NCBI GenBank assembly: GCA_045106935.1
Contig: JBGCFN010000033.1
Coordinates: 1 to 64,000, forward strand
Source of the DNA: UBA1858 sp045106935
GTDB taxonomy: Bacteria > Pseudomonadota > Gammaproteobacteria > UBA4575
Reading direction: 5' to 3'
DNA: 64,000 nucleotides
Below, in pieces: positions 52,039 to 61,456 of this stretch. The notes beneath the pieces were generated by a model. The model was given only the letters and a program-made list of their open reading frames with translations, was not told the origin of the DNA and did no database searches. The translations under genes were made by a program, and so were the position numbers. Numbering within the stretch: position 1 is the stretch's first letter; each line of letters starts with the position of its first letter.

Positions 52039-53298
52039 CTAATTCTCAACATCAGTTGAATCCAACTCTAATGAAGGAATAGACTGAACCGCACTGCCCG
52101 CAATCCCTTTAACTGAGGCATACATATCGATAGTATTCACCACTACCTTATCTATCTGCTTTTCACGTGCTTTCCAAATTTTGCGCATCGCTCTTTGCTC
52201 GGTTTCTAAGTCCGCTTTCATTTGTGAAAAACCTTCAACAATCGACTCAATTTGTAGCTTAAACTCATTACTGGTGAGAAAGTCATACAACATTCCCATT
52301 TTATCGCCTTTATTCTCCTGAATAATCATGGCGGTACTTAATTGAATAATAGATTCCCTAAGCACATTTGAAAGCCCTTTAAATTCCTCATAAGAGCATA
52401 TCCAAACACCCTCTTTTTGGCCAATACGCTCCATATCAGGCGGCATCACCTCTGTTACTAATACACCAATATCTGCATTCTTTTCCTGGATATCTTGCTT
52501 GAACTTCTCTATCCAGCTTGATTGAAAAGATTTAGTTCGCTTACTTTCATAATAGATAGAGCCACAATTCTGTCTTGTGCGTGTATGAACTATCTGCAAA
52601 CAGTCTGCACCGCGTTCACCTTTCTTAATTTCTTCAATCACGTCCAATGGAAAAGATGTCGTTAACCATTCTTCAATACTCAACTCTTGAACCTCACCCT
52701 GCATTTGCATTGAGCCTTGTTCTTGCTTACGCTTCATTTCTTCTGTGAGTTTTTTCTGATCTTCAAGCTGTTTAGCCAGCTCTTTTAATTTTAATTCATT
52801 TTTATCGTTTTCTTCTTTTTGAATTTTTTGTCTTTCCGACGTTAATTTAGCAGTCAATTCTTTTTCAGATTCAGCTCTAATTTTTTCTTCTAATTCATTC
52901 TTTTCTCTTTTGGCACGTTCTAATTCAATAGTAGCTTTATTTAATTCTTTTATTTTTAACGATTTATCATTGAGCTCTTGCTTGAGTGATGAAAGCGCTT
53001 CTGATTGTTCCTGCTCTGCTTCTTGCTGTAACTTTTTCTTTAAAACAAGTTCGCTTGCTTTGACCTGACCACTAACTTGTTTATCTATTTCTTCTTGCTG
53101 CTTTTTCTTTTGCTCATCTAATAATTTTTTCTGTTCCTTTAACTCAGAAAACTGCACATTAAAATTATCTTTTTCTTTGGCAAGTTCATCCTGGTATTTC
53201 TTTTTTAATTGAGCATCCACCTGATGGTACAAAATATCTTGCACATCAATTTCATTGCCACAATTTGGACAATCTATTTTATTCTCACTTTGCGTCAT
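52039..53298 (-). CDS. DUF2130 domain protein with long coiled coil
   Basis: 419 residues. An N-terminal zinc ribbon (CPNCGNEID) is followed by a Lys/Glu/Gln coiled coil (about 30-205) and a DUF2130 C-terminal domain (EEWLTTSFPLDVIEEIKKGERGADCLQ, then GSIYYESKRTKSFQSSWIEKFK). The family resembles a PD-(D/E)XK-like nuclease fold in which the E-x-K is ESKR. Cytoplasmic. Phage or defence links have been proposed for the family, but none is shown here. Followed by DUF1456 and FKBP genes on the same strand. Confidence 0.86.
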   Translation of the reverse strand: MTQSENKIDCPNCGNEIDVQDILYHQVDAQLKKKYQDELAKEKDNFNVQFSELKEQKKLLDEQKKKQQEEIDKQVSGQVKASELVLKKKLQQEAEQEQSEALSSLKQELNDKSLKIKELNKATIELERAKREKNELEEKIRAESEKELTAKLTSERQKIQKEENDKNELKLKELAKQLEDQKKLTEEMKRKQEQGSMQMQGEVQELSIEEWLTTSFPLDVIEEIKKGERGADCLQIVHTRTRQNCGSIYYESKRTKSFQSSWIEKFKQDIQEKNADIGVLVTEVMPPDMERIGQKEGVWICSYEEFKGLSNVLRESIIQLSTAMIIQENKGDKMGMLYDFLTSNEFKLQIESIVEGFSQMKADLETEQRAMRKIWKAREKQIDKVVVNTIDMYASVKGIAGSAVQSIPSLELDSTDVEN

Positions 53299-53338
53299 CT
53301 TTTACTCCGTAAAAACAAATAGCAAATCATTATAATAA

Positions 53339-53896
53339 TTAACGAGCCCACACATCTGATTCGTCTTTGTTATCATCATTACACACCTTTTCTTCTTCAA
53401 AAGTCTGCTTTAATTCAGTTCCGTCACGATACTTTAATTGCAAACCATTCAAAAAATTGTAAAAGGTTTGATTGTCACATTCACGATAATGTTTATGCCC
53501 TACTTTTCTAAATAAGGCGCTTAATTCATGTTTGCTGATTTCATAATTCATTAATTTGAAAATGTCCAACATATCGTCCGTTTGAAAATTCAATGCAATG
53601 CGTAATTTTCTTAAGATCATATTATTAGACAACGGTCCTTCATGTTGACCTTGTGTATTCGCAGGTTTGTTGTCTAAGGATGACTCCTTGGGTCCTCGCA
53701 TATCATGAATAATACCGTCCAGGAATGCCGCCAAACATTCATCACTGCATAATGATGGCCCTTTCTTAATCGCTAACCACTCTTCTAAATCGTTATGAGA
53801 AATTTCACGCCCGCCTAATGCAAATAAAGCCATTATGGCATTATCATCAAAATCGAATATATAGCGTAGACGTCGTATAATAGTATTATTAGACAT
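53339..53896 (-). CDS. yehS: DUF1456 family protein (YehS type)
   Basis: 185 residues starting MSNNTIIRRLRYIFDFDDN at ATG 53896; a TTG extension to 53917 overlaps the FKBP end and is rejected. It contains two repeats of the DUF1456 domain: NTIIRRLRYIF...GGREISHNDLEEWLAIKKGP and NMILRKLRIALNFQTDDMLDIF...YEISKHELSALFRK. E. coli YehS has the same two-repeat form. Function unknown; the fold is small and helical. Translation follows the FKBP gene with 10 bases between. Confidence 0.88.
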   Translation of the reverse strand: MSNNTIIRRLRYIFDFDDNAIMALFALGGREISHNDLEEWLAIKKGPSLCSDECLAAFLDGIIHDMRGPKESSLDNKPANTQGQHEGPLSNNMILRKLRIALNFQTDDMLDIFKLMNYEISKHELSALFRKVGHKHYRECDNQTFYNFLNGLQLKYRDGTELKQTFEEEKVCNDDNKDESDVWAR

Positions 53897-53906
53897 ATAT
53901 TTTTGC

Positions 53907-54392
53907 TTAGTTAACAATCCCTAATAACTCAACATCAAATATTAATGTAGATCCAGGCGGAATACTCCCCGCTGCCCGTTCTCCATAAGCTAATTCAGCA
54001 GGAATATAAAAGCGTGTCTTTTCACCAACAACCATTAATTGAACACCTTCAGTCCACCCTTTAATGACTTGATTTAAGCCAAAAGTAATTGGTTTGCCAC
54101 GTGCAATTGAGCTATCAAACACGGTGCCATCGATAAGCATACCCTCATAGTGAACTTCCACACGGCTAGTCGCTAAAGGATGCTCCGTACCTGTACCCAC
54201 CGTTAACACTTTATATTGCAAACCCGAAGCAGTGGTTTTCACACCGTCGACTGAGGCATTATTAGACAAGAACTCAATACCGACTTGCCTGTTCGCATTG
54301 ATTTCTTCTGGACTGGTAGATGAAAAAAATGCACGGTAACCTAAAAATACGACCAGTATTAATACAGCCGCCGTTATAATTTCTCTTAACAC
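53907..54392 (-). CDS. FKBP-type peptidyl-prolyl isomerase
   Basis: 161 residues. The N-terminal helix (residues 4-22) anchors it in the membrane or serves as an uncleaved signal. The FKBP domain (about 55-160) has VEVHYEGMLIDGTVFDSSIARG, FGLNQVIKGWTEGVQLMVVGEK and YGERAAGSIPPGSTLIFDVELL, with all main active-site aromatics (Tyr, Phe, Trp). Likely a periplasmic folding catalyst of FklB/FkpA type. Promoter gap of 78 bases to mtgA upstream. Confidence 0.92.
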   Translation of the reverse strand: MLREIITAAVLILVVFLGYRAFFSSTSPEEINANRQVGIEFLSNNASVDGVKTTASGLQYKVLTVGTGTEHPLATSRVEVHYEGMLIDGTVFDSSIARGKPITFGLNQVIKGWTEGVQLMVVGEKTRFYIPAELAYGERAAGSIPPGSTLIFDVELLGIVN

Positions 54393-54470
54393 AAATTTTC
54401 TCCGTAATAATTTTATTCTAAAGCGCTAACACCAACTTATTCTTGTCACAAAACAGTAACCATAACTGAG

Positions 54471-55160
54471 TTACGGATTGTGACTACTCCCTGTGATCCA
54501 TTGCTGTTGTTCAAGATTCCAGCGAGCTCGATCCAACAGATATTGTGAAGGCGCAGCGGGATTATATTTCAGGGGACTTGGCAGGCTTGATGCTAATAAA
54601 GCCGTTTGCATGGGCGAGAGATCTGCAGCGGCTTGACCAAAATGATAATAGCTAGCGGCTTGCAAACCAAAGACACCCTCACCCCACTCTGCAATATTCA
54701 AATACACTTCTAAGATACGTTGTTTATTCCACATCAGCTCAATCAAAATAGTAAACCAGACCTCAAGTCCTTTTCTTAGCCAGCTTCTTCCTGTCCATAG
54801 GTATACATTTCGCGCCACCTGTTGACTAATCGTACTCGCTCCTCTTAGTTTTTTACCACTGCCTAGCGATTTTAACGAATCAACGATCGATGAAAAATCA
54901 AATCCATGATGAACAACAAATAGCTGATCTTCAGAAGCCATCACCGCAGACGCCGCATGTTTAGGAATTTGTCCCCAATTTAGCCATTCTTGTTTCAGAG
55001 TAAACTCATCATGAGACGCATGCATGCATCGGTCTATCATCACCATTGTCACGGGCGGATTTACCCAGCGAAAAGGCAGCACAATAATAAAACTGACAAC
55101 AATAAATATGAGCGCAAACCGGACTAGAAATTTAATCAGCGGCTGAAAGAATTTTTTCAC
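54471..55160 (-). CDS. mtgA: Monofunctional peptidoglycan glycosyltransferase MtgA
   Basis: 229 residues. One N-terminal transmembrane helix (about 10-30) and the GT51 domain: ASEDQLFVVHHGFDFSSI (catalytic Glu), GASTISQQVARNVYLWTGRSWLRKGLE, KQRILEVYLNIAEWGEGVFG, AASYYHFGQAAADLSPMQTALLASSLP. Polymerises lipid II glycan strands. Size and composition match E. coli MtgA (242). Divergent from module B. Confidence 0.96.
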   Translation of the reverse strand: MKKFFQPLIKFLVRFALIFIVVSFIIVLPFRWVNPPVTMVMIDRCMHASHDEFTLKQEWLNWGQIPKHAASAVMASEDQLFVVHHGFDFSSIVDSLKSLGSGKKLRGASTISQQVARNVYLWTGRSWLRKGLEVWFTILIELMWNKQRILEVYLNIAEWGEGVFGLQAASYYHFGQAAADLSPMQTALLASSLPSPLKYNPAAPSQYLLDRARWNLEQQQWITGSSHNP

Positions 55161-55454
55161 GCGCTGATCCTACCATAGTGGGCCTGATAGTGACGCTAGC
55201 TAACGCCTTTTCCAAGCACGCTTCACACAGAATTTAAGTGAGGATAATTTTGCGAGAAGCCGATTAAAAATACCCCAGATTTGCTAACAATTCATACGCA
55301 AATGAGCGTCAACATGGATAAATATTTTTAATGTAATCAGCCTGTTAAGTAAACAAGCTCACCCAATGTTATCCGATTAAGTGTCAAGAAAATACCACTT
55401 GTCTCAGTACGTGTTTACTCAGGTAAATATGCCTATATAAAGTACAAAAGGATA

Positions 55455-55946
55455 TTGAATCAAGCCACCACATTTATGCCGCAGCCTGAAAAATCACGTT
55501 CATGCCAACTTCAGCATGGATTTACCCTCGTTGAGATACTGATTGCCCTGGCTGCTATTGGGTTGCTGGCGGTGCTCGCGGTACCGGCTTACCATAACTA
55601 TCAGACGGTTAAAGACATTGAAACAGCCGTGAATGATATTGGTGACATCAATATTGCCATCACTCAATATCAAACTGCGAATAACAAGCTGCCTAAAGAT
55701 TTATCTGAGATCAATATGGGTGATCTGAGAGATCCATGGGGAGTACCATATCAATACTTCATTCATAAAAATACATCAAAGATACAACGCAAAGACAAAA
55801 ACCTAAGAGCCATCAACAATGACTATGACTTATACAGCATAGGTAAGGATGGTCAAACATCCCCAGTATTATTTGAACAATATTCACTAGATGATGTTGT
55901 TCGTGCCAATAACGGCCGATGGATTGGACTAGGCGAAAAATACTAG
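55455..55946 (+). CDS. GspG-like type II pseudopilin (module B)
   Basis: 163 residues from TTG 55455 (AAAAGG just upstream); ATG 55476 would shorten the leader. Class III signal: QHG cleavage before FTLVEILIAL, with Glu5. Mature part: DPWGVPYQYF, QRKDKNLRAINNDYDLYSIGKDG and RANNGRWIG, essentially the same block order and end as the pseudopilin at 7833-8294. Twelve bases after its stop the GGDEF-EAL gene begins. Together they repeat the module found 47 kb away on the other strand. No assembly genes nearby. Confidence 0.88.
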   Translation: MNQATTFMPQPEKSRSCQLQHGFTLVEILIALAAIGLLAVLAVPAYHNYQTVKDIETAVNDIGDINIAITQYQTANNKLPKDLSEINMGDLRDPWGVPYQYFIHKNTSKIQRKDKNLRAINNDYDLYSIGKDGQTSPVLFEQYSLDDVVRANNGRWIGLGEKY

Positions 55947-55958
55947 AGCGGGCTGACT

Positions 55959-58739
55959 GTGAAATTTAATGCCGCCATACTAAAAACATTTAATGTAAAA
56001 ATATTAATCGTATTTTTTATAGCCGCATTTTTCCCACTATTTCTACAAACTTTATTTTCAAAATCATATGTGACAAGTTTTGTCGAACAAGAAATTAATG
56101 CAAGTCTTGTTAAAAATGCGAAATCTTTTGAACAACTGACATTCAACGAATTAAAAGAATACAGTACCCATCTTGATTCAATCAGTGAAAATATTAATAG
56201 CTCACTTCCACATAGATCGACACATGGGTTTGACAAACTAGAACTCATTCCAATTAAAGATGTGGTCAATGCTGGGTTTGGCTATTCAATTCGGCCTCGA
56301 CTTATTCATTATCACAATGATGACGGTGAATTGTTTTTTAACATTGAAAAATTACATTTATCTAATATTGGTGATTTATTTGTACTGCGCGCAACGATCA
56401 ATAGCGAGTCCATATTTGGCAATCAACGTTCAAATCCGTATAGTGAACAAGTGTGCGTCATCTCAGGACAACTTGAAATATTATTTTGTAATGATGGTGT
56501 CATTTTAGAGAAAGCTCAATCCACCAACTTAACGACATTGATTAATGCCAAAGAGCATATGATCGAACATACGTTGGCGGGAGATAGCTATCGTATTATC
56601 TCGCAGGAACTATTTCTGCCAAGTTATTTTCAAGCATCGCCTTGGCATTTTGTTATTCTAAAAAACGAAGGCACCATCCTCTCTTCGTTGTGGAGTTTTG
56701 AGTATTACCTCATCCCTGTGTCTTTGTTATTTTTTCTCGTTGCCAGTTTTATTGTTCATAAACTTAGCACCAGATTATTGCATCCGTTAAACACACTGTC
56801 AGAAGCCACAAAACGAATAGCGGCAGGTAATTATGAAGGAAATATTGATATTTCCACTGATGATGAATTCATGGAATTAAGCCAGTCGTTTAATACTATG
56901 TCTAATAACTTACAACACGAAGCACATAAAAACGAAGCCTATTCAAGACTAGAGCGAGGTTTTTTACAAACCGCAGATATTCATTACTCAATCAAGAATA
57001 ATCTGCCTTTACTGCTTAAGGTGTTTGAGGTGAACTGGTTAGCAATCTCTATTGCTGACCCATTTCAGCCACAAAGATTTACATCACATATCGCCACATA
57101 TGATGCCGATAATGAAAAGGTAAATTATCAAGAAGTAAAACACGAGATAGATAGTGCCAGCCAATCAATCAATGCGTTATATATGTTGGATAGGTTATTC
57201 TTTCAGCAAAAATTCAAGCCATTAATTGCCTGTGAACAATATAAACATATCTGGATACATAAAATTGAACATTCACAACAAACCGTTGGGTATATTCATT
57301 TAAGCAGCAACACCGTGCGGTTAAGCAAACGTGAAGCATTCTCTTTACAAGACTTATCAGAACGCTTTTCTGTGATTTATTCTACTTTGTACCATCAATC
57401 CATATTATACAAAAAAGCAAATTACGATAGCCTCACTCACTTACCAAATCGTAGTTATATGTTCACGCATTTAACGGCCATATGGCATCATGCGATTGAA
57501 CACAAGAAATCGATAGCCCTACTCTACATTGACCTGGATCATTTCAAAAATGTGAATGATTTATCTGGTCACAGTGCGGGTAACGAAGTCCTCATTCAGG
57601 TGGCGCAACGCTTACAAAGCTGCATGGAAAAACACGCCTGTTTAGCAAGGCTCAGTGGAGATGAATTCTGTATAGCGATTGAAAACCTCAGCAGTGACCA
57701 ACAAGCCATTCAATTAGCTGAAAATATTCGCAAAGAATTTAAAGAACCGTTTGTAGTCATGGATATGTCCTATCACCTTGGTGTGAGTATTGGCATTATG
57801 ACTGGCCCTGGTAATTGTAGTAGTCCCCAACAATTCCTGGAAAAAGCAGACATGGCCATGTTTAAAGCCAAACAAGATGGCCGAAGCCAGTATGTCTTGT
57901 TTGATCAAAGCATAGAGAAAGAACGTAACCAACGGCTATCACTCGAACATCATTTACACAATGCACTTGAATCCAATGAAATCTCATTGTGTTACCAACC
58001 AAAATTACATTTGGCGTCAGAAAAAATTGTAAGCGTTGAAGCCTTAGCGCGCTGGCATCAAACTGAATTAGGCATGGTGAATACCGAGTCATTTATTTCA
58101 CTGGCTGAAGAAACTGGTTTAATTAATGAAATTGGTCAATGGATACTAAGAAAATCATGTTATCAGTTTATGGACTGGCTAGATAAAGGCATCAATTTAG
58201 AATCGATTGCTGTGAATGTCTCTGCACGTCAACTTGCGACCAAAGGATTTACTGCCATTGTTGAATCTGCTCTAAATGAAACAGGCATGTCTGCTAAATG
58301 CTTAGATCTTGAAATCACTGAAAGTGCATTTATTAATGATACTAGCGAACTGACTAAAGAACTTAATCAATTACATGAGTTGGGTGTGACAATTTCTATA
58401 GATGATTTTGGAAAAGAATATTCATCGTTAAATTATCTAAAGAAAATTCCATTTGATCTTATTAAGATTGATCGCGAATTTATTATGGATCTGGAAAAAG
58501 ACCAACGAGACCAGCATATTGTTAAAGTCATCATTGATATTGGTCATACACTCGATAAGAAAATTGTCGCCGAAGGCATCGAGTCTATCGACCAAAGAAA
58601 TATCTTACGCACATTAAACTGTGATTATGGCCAAGGCTACTTATTCAGTCGCCCACTGACAGATATTGAGTTCTTAGAATATGCTGCGAGATACATTGAA
58701 CAACACGATGCAACTGAAGGTTCTAAATCGTCTGCATAA
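55959..58739 (+). CDS. Membrane sensor GGDEF-EAL protein (module B)
   Basis: 926 residues, GTG start. Architecture mirrors the module A protein: helix (about 12-34), periplasmic sensor with Cys pair (C166, C177), helix (250-267), HAMP-like linker, GAF-like region, GGDEF (SGDEF 566-570) and EAL (EAL 694-696, EITES, DDFG, EGIE). Motifs that count for EAL hydrolysis are intact. The cyclase motif keeps GDEF with Ser first. Probably a bifunctional or sensor-gated c-di-GMP enzyme. It is the last gene before the convergent pyrC, and unlike module A it keeps the canonical EAL. Confidence 0.94.
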   Translation: MKFNAAILKTFNVKILIVFFIAAFFPLFLQTLFSKSYVTSFVEQEINASLVKNAKSFEQLTFNELKEYSTHLDSISENINSSLPHRSTHGFDKLELIPIKDVVNAGFGYSIRPRLIHYHNDDGELFFNIEKLHLSNIGDLFVLRATINSESIFGNQRSNPYSEQVCVISGQLEILFCNDGVILEKAQSTNLTTLINAKEHMIEHTLAGDSYRIISQELFLPSYFQASPWHFVILKNEGTILSSLWSFEYYLIPVSLLFFLVASFIVHKLSTRLLHPLNTLSEATKRIAAGNYEGNIDISTDDEFMELSQSFNTMSNNLQHEAHKNEAYSRLERGFLQTADIHYSIKNNLPLLLKVFEVNWLAISIADPFQPQRFTSHIATYDADNEKVNYQEVKHEIDSASQSINALYMLDRLFFQQKFKPLIACEQYKHIWIHKIEHSQQTVGYIHLSSNTVRLSKREAFSLQDLSERFSVIYSTLYHQSILYKKANYDSLTHLPNRSYMFTHLTAIWHHAIEHKKSIALLYIDLDHFKNVNDLSGHSAGNEVLIQVAQRLQSCMEKHACLARLSGDEFCIAIENLSSDQQAIQLAENIRKEFKEPFVVMDMSYHLGVSIGIMTGPGNCSSPQQFLEKADMAMFKAKQDGRSQYVLFDQSIEKERNQRLSLEHHLHNALESNEISLCYQPKLHLASEKIVSVEALARWHQTELGMVNTESFISLAEETGLINEIGQWILRKSCYQFMDWLDKGINLESIAVNVSARQLATKGFTAIVESALNETGMSAKCLDLEITESAFINDTSELTKELNQLHELGVTISIDDFGKEYSSLNYLKKIPFDLIKIDREFIMDLEKDQRDQHIVKVIIDIGHTLDKKIVAEGIESIDQRNILRTLNCDYGQGYLFSRPLTDIEFLEYAARYIEQHDATEGSKSSA

Positions 58740-58779
58740 AGTGAATCAATATCACTTGAACTGCTAAGCGAAATTTAGC

Positions 58780-59820
58780 TTACTTTTCTTGTTGCCAGTT
58801 AAGCATCAGCTCAGCACCAAAGACACACACATGATCATCACCACTCACCACGAGCGTTTCTGGTGCTTGCCAGGGTTGTCTGACTAAAGTCACTGTCTCT
58901 TCATTCACCGGACGACGATAAAATGTTGGCCCATGAATAGAGGCAAAGCCTTCTAATTTATCTAATGACTGTTCTTCATCAAATACTTGGGCATATAGTT
59001 CAAGTGCAACAGGTGCAGAAAAGACACCGGCACACCCGCAAGCGGATTCTTTTTCATGACGCAAATGCGGCGCCGAATCTGTTCCAAGGAAAAAACACGC
59101 TTTACCAGAAATAGCCGCTTGGCGTAACGCTAAACGATGATGTTCACGTTTCGCCACTGGCAAACAATACATATGCGGCCGCATTCCACCACTGAACATG
59201 GCATTACGATTAATCATTAAATGATGAGGCGTAATCGTGGCAGCTGTATGGGCGCCTGCCGCGCTAACAAACTGAGCGGCATCTGCCGTTGTAATGTGTT
59301 CTAACACTATGCGCAGCTCAGGAAAATCAGCCCGCACTTTACTTAATATTGTGTCGATAAATATTTTTTCTCGATCAAAAATATCTACGTCTTTATCTGT
59401 CACTTCACCATGGATAAGTAATGGCATACCAATGCGTTGCATACACTCGAATACTGGATACACCTTAGAGACATCACTCACTCCTGAGGCGGAGTTAGTT
59501 GTACTGTTGGCGGGATACATTTTTGCTGCGGCTAGCACCCCTTCATTAAACCCCTGGGTCAAATCATTCGGGTCTGTTTCATCTGTGAGGAAACACGTCA
59601 TCAGTGGTTCAAATTGGTTAGGCTCAGGTAACAATTGCTGAATTCGATTACGATACGCCAAAGCGTGTGCACTGGTAGTTACCGCCGGTGTTAAATTTGG
59701 CATCACTATCGCACGGCCAAATGTCTTCGCCGTTGATGGCAGCGCCATGGCTAGCATATCGCCGTCTCGAAGATGGACATGCCAGTCATCAGGCTTACGC
59801 AAGGTAATGCTTTGGTTCAA
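58780..59820 (-). CDS. pyrC: Dihydroorotase, homodimeric type
   Basis: 346 residues from TTG 59820 (GGAG nine bases upstream); the earlier TTG at 59835 overlaps that site. RKPDDWHVHLRDGDML has the HxH zinc ligands, then AKMYPANSTT with the carbamylated-Lys region, IHGEVTD, ITTADAAQFV, TPHHLMINR, and LGTDSAPHLRHEKE, which contains the catalytic Asp. Converts N-carbamoyl-aspartate to dihydroorotate in pyrimidine synthesis. Length fits E. coli PyrC (348). Confidence 0.96.
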   Translation of the reverse strand: MNQSITLRKPDDWHVHLRDGDMLAMALPSTAKTFGRAIVMPNLTPAVTTSAHALAYRNRIQQLLPEPNQFEPLMTCFLTDETDPNDLTQGFNEGVLAAAKMYPANSTTNSASGVSDVSKVYPVFECMQRIGMPLLIHGEVTDKDVDIFDREKIFIDTILSKVRADFPELRIVLEHITTADAAQFVSAAGAHTAATITPHHLMINRNAMFSGGMRPHMYCLPVAKREHHRLALRQAAISGKACFFLGTDSAPHLRHEKESACGCAGVFSAPVALELYAQVFDEEQSLDKLEGFASIHGPTFYRRPVNEETVTLVRQPWQAPETLVVSGDDHVCVFGAELMLNWQQEK

Positions 59821-59951
59821 AGTTGAGCACTCCAATGTGAATGGAAAATGATTAAGCGATAATAAATTTCAAATAAACACGTTAAAATCTAAATATTAGT
59901 GTTAATTATATCTCAGCTAACGTATCGTTTTTATATTCATTTGGAGCATAT

Positions 59952-60476
59952 ATGACTGATACCACACATGAACGCATTATTTTGGCAGCCGGTTGTTTTT
60001 GGGGCGTTCAAGATTTATTCCGCAAACAACCTGGCATTATTAACACACGGGTCGGTTATTCCGGCGGCACCACACCGCATGCCACCTACCGTGAACTTAA
60101 ACACGGGAAAACAGGCCACGCAGAAGCGGTAGAAGTCATTTTTGATCGCACAAAGACTGACTTAAGAGCCATACTAGAATTCTTTTTCCAAATACATGAC
60201 CCCACCACCATTGACCAACAAGGCAACGACCGTGGCAACCAATACCGTTCTGCTATTTTTTATGCCAATGAAGAACAACGTAACATTGCACAAGAGACGA
60301 TTAAAGAGGTTGAAGCCTCTGGTTTGTGGCCGGGAAAAATAGTCACAGAAGTGGCACCGGAAGGCCCATTTTGGGAAGCGGAGCCGGAACATCAGGATTA
60401 CTTAGTCCACTATCCTAATGGTTACACATGTCATTTTATCCGCGCGGATTGGCGCTTACCTAAGCGTGAGAAATAA
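59952..60476 (+). CDS. msrA: Peptide methionine (S)-S-oxide reductase
   Basis: 174 residues. Catalytic Cys in AAGCFWGVQDLF, GYSGGTTPHATYRELKHGKTGHAEAVEV, DPTTIDQQGNDRGNQYRSAIFY and PEHQDYLVHYPNGYTCHF (with the resolving-Cys region) are all MsrA marks. Reduces the S-form of oxidised methionine using thioredoxin. GGAG before ATG 59952. Confidence 0.96.
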   Translation: MTDTTHERIILAAGCFWGVQDLFRKQPGIINTRVGYSGGTTPHATYRELKHGKTGHAEAVEVIFDRTKTDLRAILEFFFQIHDPTTIDQQGNDRGNQYRSAIFYANEEQRNIAQETIKEVEASGLWPGKIVTEVAPEGPFWEAEPEHQDYLVHYPNGYTCHFIRADWRLPKREK

Positions 60477-60497
60477 TCTCGCATGACACTTCATTAA

Positions 60498-61373
60498 TTA
60501 ATGGTGTTCAGATGGATTGACGCGCTTATTCATGAGCCAGCCAAATAAGCCGCCACTGACAAACATAATTAGTGAATAAGTCACTGCAGGAATCATCATC
60601 ACATTGTTGCCAATTAACGTCCCCGCCACCACTAAGGCCAAGGTGCCATTCTGAATACCCACTTCAAAGCCAATCGCGATCGACTGCGGATGCGAAAGCT
60701 TGCTCATTTTGGCAAGTTGATACCCCAGCAACAACGCACAGACATTAAGTACCAATGTGGCTAACCCGGCTTGCGCAAAAAAGCTTCCCATGTTGGCCGC
60801 ATTTTTCAATACAATTAAGGCGATAATAAATAATAAAAATAAAATTGAAAGCCATTTAAACAACGGTTCTATGTTACGAGCAAGATTTTCCCTATAGGCC
60901 AACACCAGCATCCCGAGTGCCACGGGTATGACAGTAATCACTAATAATTGAATGATTGTCTTCGCAATGGGCAAACTAAAAGCCGTATTGCTGCCCATAA
61001 AATAATGCATACTGATATCGGCCAGAATAGGAATACTGAAAGGTGTAATCACACTTGCCAAGGCCGTTAAGGTAATTGATAAAGACACATCGCCCTTAGA
61101 CAAATAGGTAAACATGTTCGAGGTCGCCCCACCCGGGGCTAATGCAATAATAATCAGCCCAACTGCCAACTCAGGTGGCAGAGCAAACACAAGTGCAAGC
61201 ATAAAGGCAATCATTGGCAGCAACAGCATTTGCGCACATAGACCAATCGCCACAACTTTGGGCGACTTAACAATGTTTTTGAAATCAAACGGCCTGAGTG
61301 ACAGCCCAATGCCAAACATAATCAAGAAGAGCGCGGCAGGAAGAATGACCTTGGTGAGTAAATCAGCTTGCAT
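60498..61373 (-). CDS. Bile acid:sodium symporter family transporter (BASS)
   Basis: 291 residues with nine to ten transmembrane helices. LAPGGATSNMFTYLSKGDVSLSITLTALAS and FEVGIQNGTLALVVAG are the discontinuous-helix marks of the BASS family (Na+-coupled organic anion transport, e.g. pantothenate, pyruvate or taurocholate). Substrate unknown. Convergent with msrA by 21 bases. Confidence 0.9.
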   Translation of the reverse strand: MQADLLTKVILPAALFLIMFGIGLSLRPFDFKNIVKSPKVVAIGLCAQMLLLPMIAFMLALVFALPPELAVGLIIIALAPGGATSNMFTYLSKGDVSLSITLTALASVITPFSIPILADISMHYFMGSNTAFSLPIAKTIIQLLVITVIPVALGMLVLAYRENLARNIEPLFKWLSILFLLFIIALIVLKNAANMGSFFAQAGLATLVLNVCALLLGYQLAKMSKLSHPQSIAIGFEVGIQNGTLALVVAGTLIGNNVMMIPAVTYSLIMFVSGGLFGWLMNKRVNPSEHH

Positions 61374-61456
61374 AGTATTTGAGTTATTCAGTCATTAGGT
61401 TGGAATTTGAATCAGTTTAACAGTTTACTCACACGCTCACTAATCCCATTCCAACC

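Noticed and set aside
55943..56269. 108-codon minus-strand frame over the start of module B sensor gene
   Set aside because: It overlaps the whole N-terminus of a better supported gene and shows no known motif.
59294..59641. 115-codon plus-strand frame inside pyrC
   Set aside because: Antisense to conserved dihydroorotase motifs; composition follows the reverse of pyrC codons.
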